Shown: positions 6,521 to 9,128 of the stretch, piece by piece
Layout: each line of letters begins with the position of its first letter
Numbering within the stretch: the stretch's first letter is position 1
Assembly (NCBI GenBank): GCA_017475805.1
Contig: JAFVEW010000164.1
Location: 1-9,128 of the forward strand
Length of the DNA stretch: 9,128 nt
Direction: 5' to 3'
From: Synergistaceae bacterium
Lineage (GTDB): Bacteria > Synergistota > Synergistia > Synergistales > Aminobacteriaceae
Notes under the pieces: model-generated
Database searches by the model: none
What the model was told of the DNA's origin: nothing
Seen by the model: only the letters and a program-made list of their open reading frames with translations
Made by a program: the position numbers and the translations under genes

Positions 6521-7360
6521 TTGAAAAACTATTCTATTCTTGTAAACTCATGCGACGCCTACAGCGACGCGTGGCCGATGTTCTTTTTTTTGCTAAAGAA
6601 GCATTGGCAAAACGTGGGGGGGGGTATGCCTCGAGTTTATCTTAATTGCGAAACATTGCAATATCATGACGATGACATTGAAATAATTAACCTAAATCAC
6701 GCTGATACGCGTGCTTGGGGCGAAAGGTTATTAAAATGCCTTGATGAGATCGATGATGAAATCATTTTAATGATGTTAGAAGATTATTATTATGAAGCCG
6801 ATATTAAGACTGACATAATAGCTAAATGTGTTGACTACATGGAAGCTGATAAAAAAATTTTGGCGTTCCAATTGGAGCCAACTGGTGAGGTTTTTACAAA
6901 TAAGACAATCATAGAAGAGTCGCAGTATCCCGGTTTTGTAAAAAGGAAAAGATTCGCATATTTTAAGTTGGTAGCCGGACCGACTTTATGGAGAAAATCT
7001 GAGTTAATACGCTATACAAATAAGAACGATACTCCGTGGGATTGGGAATTTTTTGGAAGTTTGCGAACTTGGCTTAATAGTAATAAAATTTATTGTTGGA
7101 CAAGCTTTACGGATCGCATTTTCGATTTTGATGGTGAACACGGCGGAGCTATCCATCGCGGCAAATGGGTAGGTTATAAAATTGAAGAACTTTCAAAAAA
7201 ATATAATTTCCCGTTTGATTACGGTACTCGTGAAGTCGAATACGATTGGATAAAGGAAGGTTCTTTTTTTAATGTTCCGCCTTTTTACAAACGTCTACGA
7301 AACGTAATTAGAAACAGAAGCAAGTTTGTATTTGAAATTATAAGGGGGCTTTGGATATAG
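6521..7360 (+). CDS. Putative glycosyltransferase-like protein with internal G9 tract
   Basis: A 279-residue cytoplasmic protein. I recognise the type only loosely: proteins beginning YSILVN(S/T)CD, with a conserved MLEDYYY-like segment (85-91 here), occur in surface polysaccharide clusters and are often annotated as glycosyltransferases. LEDYYY may play the DxD role, but this is inference. WDWEFFGS (173-180) and the IFDFDGEHGGAIHRGKW stretch (about 200-216) look like conserved active-site regions. The start is TTG at 6521, with GAGGAG ten bases upstream and three bases after the methyltransferase stop. A run of nine G (6616-6624) encodes Gly33-35, preceded by T8 at 6584-6591. G9 is in frame. 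G8 would stop after 54 residues and G10 after 41, so the gene is apparently ON. The last codons overlap the region before the next gene. Confidence 0.75.
   Translation: MKNYSILVNSCDAYSDAWPMFFFLLKKHWQNVGGGMPRVYLNCETLQYHDDDIEIINLNHADTRAWGERLLKCLDEIDDEIILMMLEDYYYEADIKTDIIAKCVDYMEADKKILAFQLEPTGEVFTNKTIIEESQYPGFVKRKRFAYFKLVAGPTLWRKSELIRYTNKNDTPWDWEFFGSLRTWLNSNKIYCWTSFTDRIFDFDGEHGGAIHRGKWVGYKIEELSKKYNFPFDYGTREVEYDWIKEGSFFNVPPFYKRLRNVIRNRSKFVFEIIRGLWI
6607..6626 (+). repeat. G9 tract with shared flanks, putative glycosyltransferase gene
   Basis: Nine consecutive G (6616-6624) lie between gcaaaacgt and ta, the same flanks as the tract at 6167-6185. Here the first G is the third base of a codon (gtg), so the shared DNA is translated differently in the two genes. 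Confidence 0.9.
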
Positions 7361-7362
7361 TA

Positions 7363-8343
7363 ATGAAAAAATTAAGCACTTTGTTATGGGAAATTGGTTC
7401 TAAAATATTACCTGATGAAGTAGTTTTGAAGATTTTATTCAGAAAAGTTTTAGGGCAAAAATTGAATCTTGATAACCCACAAACCTTCAACGAAAAATTG
7501 CAGTGGCTAAAGTTGTATTATCGTGAGCCGTTATTTACCGCAATGGTTGATAAATATGGGGTAAAGCAGTATATTGCAAACTTAATAGGAGAGCAGTATA
7601 TTGCAAAAACTTACGGAATATACGATAGTTTTGATGAGATCGATTTTTCTTCGCTGCCAAATTCTTTCGTGATGAAGTGTACTCATAACTCAGGGAGTCT
7701 TGTCATAGTTAAAGATAAAAACAAACTTGATCACAACGCAGCAAAACGCAAACTCCAAGGTGGGTTGAAACATAATTATTTTTATTTCGGTCGCGAATGG
7801 CCTTATAAGAACATTCAGCCGCGAATTTTAGTCGAAGAATTTTTACATGATGATAAGAACGAAGTTTTGCCTGTGTATAAATTCTTTAATTTTAACAACG
7901 GCGCGACAATTATCCAGGCGATTACTAATGACAAGATGTCCAATGAATCGATAGATTATTTTGACGAAAATTGGAATCTTTTGCCTATTCAGCAAGTTTT
8001 TCCGAATAGCGAAACTCCGCCGACAAGGCCTGATAATCTTGAAGAAATGTTGCAGTTATCAGTTAAATTAAGTCGCGGGTTTCCTTTCTTGCGTACAGAT
8101 TTTTACAACGTTGGAGGAAGAACTTATTTTTCGGAATTTACTTTTTACTCTGACTCGGGCTTCGGCAAATTTTGTCCCGATAGCTGGGATAAAGAACTTG
8201 GCAACAGAATACAGCTTCCAAAATTACACATAAGGAGAAAGACAATGAATGCTAAACTTAATCATTTAGTGGCTTGCATTAAACATCCGTTGCGAGCTGC
8301 AAAATACATTTCAGAACGTAGGGGGGGGGTATCGCATGGATGA
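7363..8343 (+). CDS. TupA-like ATP-grasp protein, first copy, C terminus running into the next gene
   Basis: A cytoplasmic protein of the TupA-like ATP-grasp family (PF14305 type), named for the teichuronopeptide gene tupA of Bacillus. Such proteins lie in polysaccharide clusters and probably link an amino acid or similar group to a glycan using ATP; the substrate here is unknown. Family blocks are LNLDNPQTFNEKLQWLKLY (34-52), VDKYGVKQYI (62-71), LPNSFVMKCTHNSGS (98-112), the GREWPYKNIQPRILVEEF block (143-160) and SEFTFYSDSGF (257-267). ATG 7363 is chosen; TTG 7351 is in frame but sits two bases from GGGGG. Homologues normally end near LPK (about 285-287 here). This frame instead runs on for about 39 residues, through a second ribosome binding site and ATG at 8245, across the G9 tract, to a TGA at 8341-8343. 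The tail is therefore probably not native. With G8 the frame would continue into the second ATP-grasp copy. Confidence 0.87.
   Translation: MKKLSTLLWEIGSKILPDEVVLKILFRKVLGQKLNLDNPQTFNEKLQWLKLYYREPLFTAMVDKYGVKQYIANLIGEQYIAKTYGIYDSFDEIDFSSLPNSFVMKCTHNSGSLVIVKDKNKLDHNAAKRKLQGGLKHNYFYFGREWPYKNIQPRILVEEFLHDDKNEVLPVYKFFNFNNGATIIQAITNDKMSNESIDYFDENWNLLPIQQVFPNSETPPTRPDNLEEMLQLSVKLSRGFPFLRTDFYNVGGRTYFSEFTFYSDSGFGKFCPDSWDKELGNRIQLPKLHIRRKTMNAKLNHLVACIKHPLRAAKYISERRGGVSHG
8232..8247 (+). promoter_or_regulatory. Strong ribosome binding site and ATG inside the end of the first TupA-like gene
   Basis: AAGGAG (8232-8237), a seven-base spacer and ATG (8245-8247) form a better initiation site than that of most genes here. 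It is in the same frame as the first TupA-like gene. Starting here, translation reads 28 residues to the G9 tract, then ends at TGA 8341-8343. With eight G it would give the second TupA-like protein a complete family-type N terminus. It is probably the real start of the downstream gene. Confidence 0.7.
8311..8332 (+). repeat. G9 tract at the junction of the two TupA-like genes
   Basis: Nine consecutive G (8321-8329) follow tcagaacgta and precede tat. The flanks resemble the two upstream tracts (aacgt before, ta after) with one extra A. In the upstream frame the first G is the second base of a codon. One fewer G joins the upstream frame (from ATG 7363 or ATG 8245) to the downstream ATP-grasp frame. 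Ten G would give a stop soon after the tract. Confidence 0.9.
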
Positions 8344-9128
8344 CCGCGAGTATCTCGAATTTGCATACGAGTATATTCGTGGAGAATGTATAAACTTGGA
8401 TACACCAAAAACTTACACGGAAAAATTAAACTGGATGAAAGTTTATGATCACAATCCATTATATACTAAATTGGCTGATAAATATTCTGTCAAAAAATAC
8501 GTTTCTGACAGAATAGGCAGCAAGTATGTGATCCCGTTGATTGGTGTTTGGAATAATCCTGAAGAGATAGATTTTAATGCACTCCCTGAGAAATTTGTTC
8601 TGAAATGCACACATGACTCAGGCGGAGTTTTTATCTGTAAAGACAAAGAAAAATTCGATGCTGATAATGTTATGAACACATTAAAACGGCGATTGCAAAG
8701 AGATTATTCACAATCCGGCCGTGAATGGGCGTATCGTGATGTTCCTCGAAAGATCATTGCAGAGCAATACGTCGAGGACTTGTCTGACAATAACTATAAA
8801 TTCTTCTGTTTCAATGGAAAATGCAAGGCCTTGTATGTCGCTCCATTCAGGGAAAAGTTTGTAGATTATTTTGACCGCGATTTTAATCATCTGGATATCT
8901 TCACAGAAATTCATGGAATGTCTCTTCAAACGCCAGCTAAACCGTCTTGCTTTGAGCAAATGCGCGACATAGCTGAAACATTGGCAGCGGGATTGCGCGC
9001 CGTTAGAGTGGATTTATATTTATCTCACGATAAAATTTATTTTGGTGAGTTTACCTTCTTTCATGAAGGCGGTTTCATGCCTTTTCAGCCTGACCATTGG
9101 AATTACGATTTTGGAAGTTGGATACAAA
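8336..9128 (+). CDS. TupA-like ATP-grasp protein, second copy, OFF or N-terminally short; runs off the window
   Basis: A tandem paralogue of the preceding gene; 264 codons are visible before the window ends. Blocks matching the first copy are INLDTPKTYTEKLNWMKVY, LADKYSVKKYV, LPEKFVLKCTHDSGG, GREWAYRDVPRKIIAEQY and FGEFTFFHEGGF. In the present sequence the first start in this frame is ATG 8336, which overlaps the upstream stop by eight bases (ATGGATGA). The G run may act as a weak ribosome binding site six bases before it. From here the protein lacks about 30 residues that precede the INL block in the first copy. With one G less in the tract at 8321-8329, the frame would begin at ATG 8245 with AAGGAG, or continue as a fusion from the first copy. 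I infer that the gene is phase-variable and currently OFF or short. The 3' end lies outside the window. Confidence 0.8.
   Translation, partial: MDDREYLEFAYEYIRGECINLDTPKTYTEKLNWMKVYDHNPLYTKLADKYSVKKYVSDRIGSKYVIPLIGVWNNPEEIDFNALPEKFVLKCTHDSGGVFICKDKEKFDADNVMNTLKRRLQRDYSQSGREWAYRDVPRKIIAEQYVEDLSDNNYKFFCFNGKCKALYVAPFREKFVDYFDRDFNHLDIFTEIHGMSLQTPAKPSCFEQMRDIAETLAAGLRAVRVDLYLSHDKIYFGEFTFFHEGGFMPFQPDHWNYDFGSWIQ

Noticed and set aside
6176..8329. G runs as a sequencing or assembly artefact
   Set aside because: Two of the three runs keep a long, motif-supported frame exactly open, and the flanks are shared between sites. Random base-call error would not give this, although the exact length of the third run could still be a consensus of a mixed population.
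8262..8959. Three minus-strand ORFs opposite the second TupA-like gene
   Set aside because: The plus-strand frame matches the ATP-grasp paralogue along its whole length, so the antisense frames are shadows.
3510..9128. CRISPR array, insertion sequence or integrase-based inversion system
   Set aside because: No spaced direct repeats, transposase or recombinase genes, or long terminal inverted repeats are visible; switching, if real, would rest on homopolymer slippage.

Overview
The window has two parts. The left part (about 1-3500) is a conserved housekeeping block on the minus strand. The right part (about 3600 to the window end) is a plus-strand operon of surface-glycan genes. Base composition is AT-rich, with starts including TTG, GTG and possibly ACG. 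A tRNA-Gln / glmU / prs order, a bacterial tRNA with encoded CCA, and a class I PRPP synthetase all indicate a bacterium. The glmU-prs pairing is common in Firmicutes and related phyla. A glycan cluster of this type would fit a gut or rumen anaerobe such as a low-GC Synergistota or a Firmicutes/Negativicutes member, but the sequence alone does not settle the phylum.

Left block, read on the minus strand: an oxidoreductase of the 3-hydroxyisobutyrate dehydrogenase family (2646-3509) with its own extended -10 promoter; a promoter (2599-2627); tRNA-Gln(UUG) (2452-2525); glmU (1025-2419); prs (53-1021, TTG start); and a rho-independent terminator (15-44). The tRNA, glmU and prs look like one transcript that makes UDP-GlcNAc and PRPP.

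Right block, plus strand: a family 2 glycosyltransferase with a problematic start (3661-4671), a CgeB-like glycosyltransferase (4694-5794), a SAM-dependent methyltransferase (5795-6517), a putative glycosyltransferase-like protein (6521-7360), and two tandem TupA-like ATP-grasp proteins (7363-8343, and 8336 to the window end). Gaps are 0-22 bases or small overlaps, so this is one operon. It probably builds and decorates a surface polysaccharide.

The most interesting signal is three long G runs, all on the coding strand, in three of the last four genes: G8 at 6176-6183, G9 at 6616-6624 and G9 at 8321-8329. They look like contingency (phase-variation) tracts. The first two genes are in frame. 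In the third, the present length breaks the reading frame of the second ATP-grasp protein, which has a strong ribosome binding site and ATG at 8245, upstream of the tract. A G8 tract would restore that frame and would also fuse the two ATP-grasp proteins. The DNA next to the tracts is shared (gcaaaacgt before the run and ta after it at the first two; aacgta and ta at the third), although the tracts lie in three different codon phases. Protein coding therefore does not explain the similarity.
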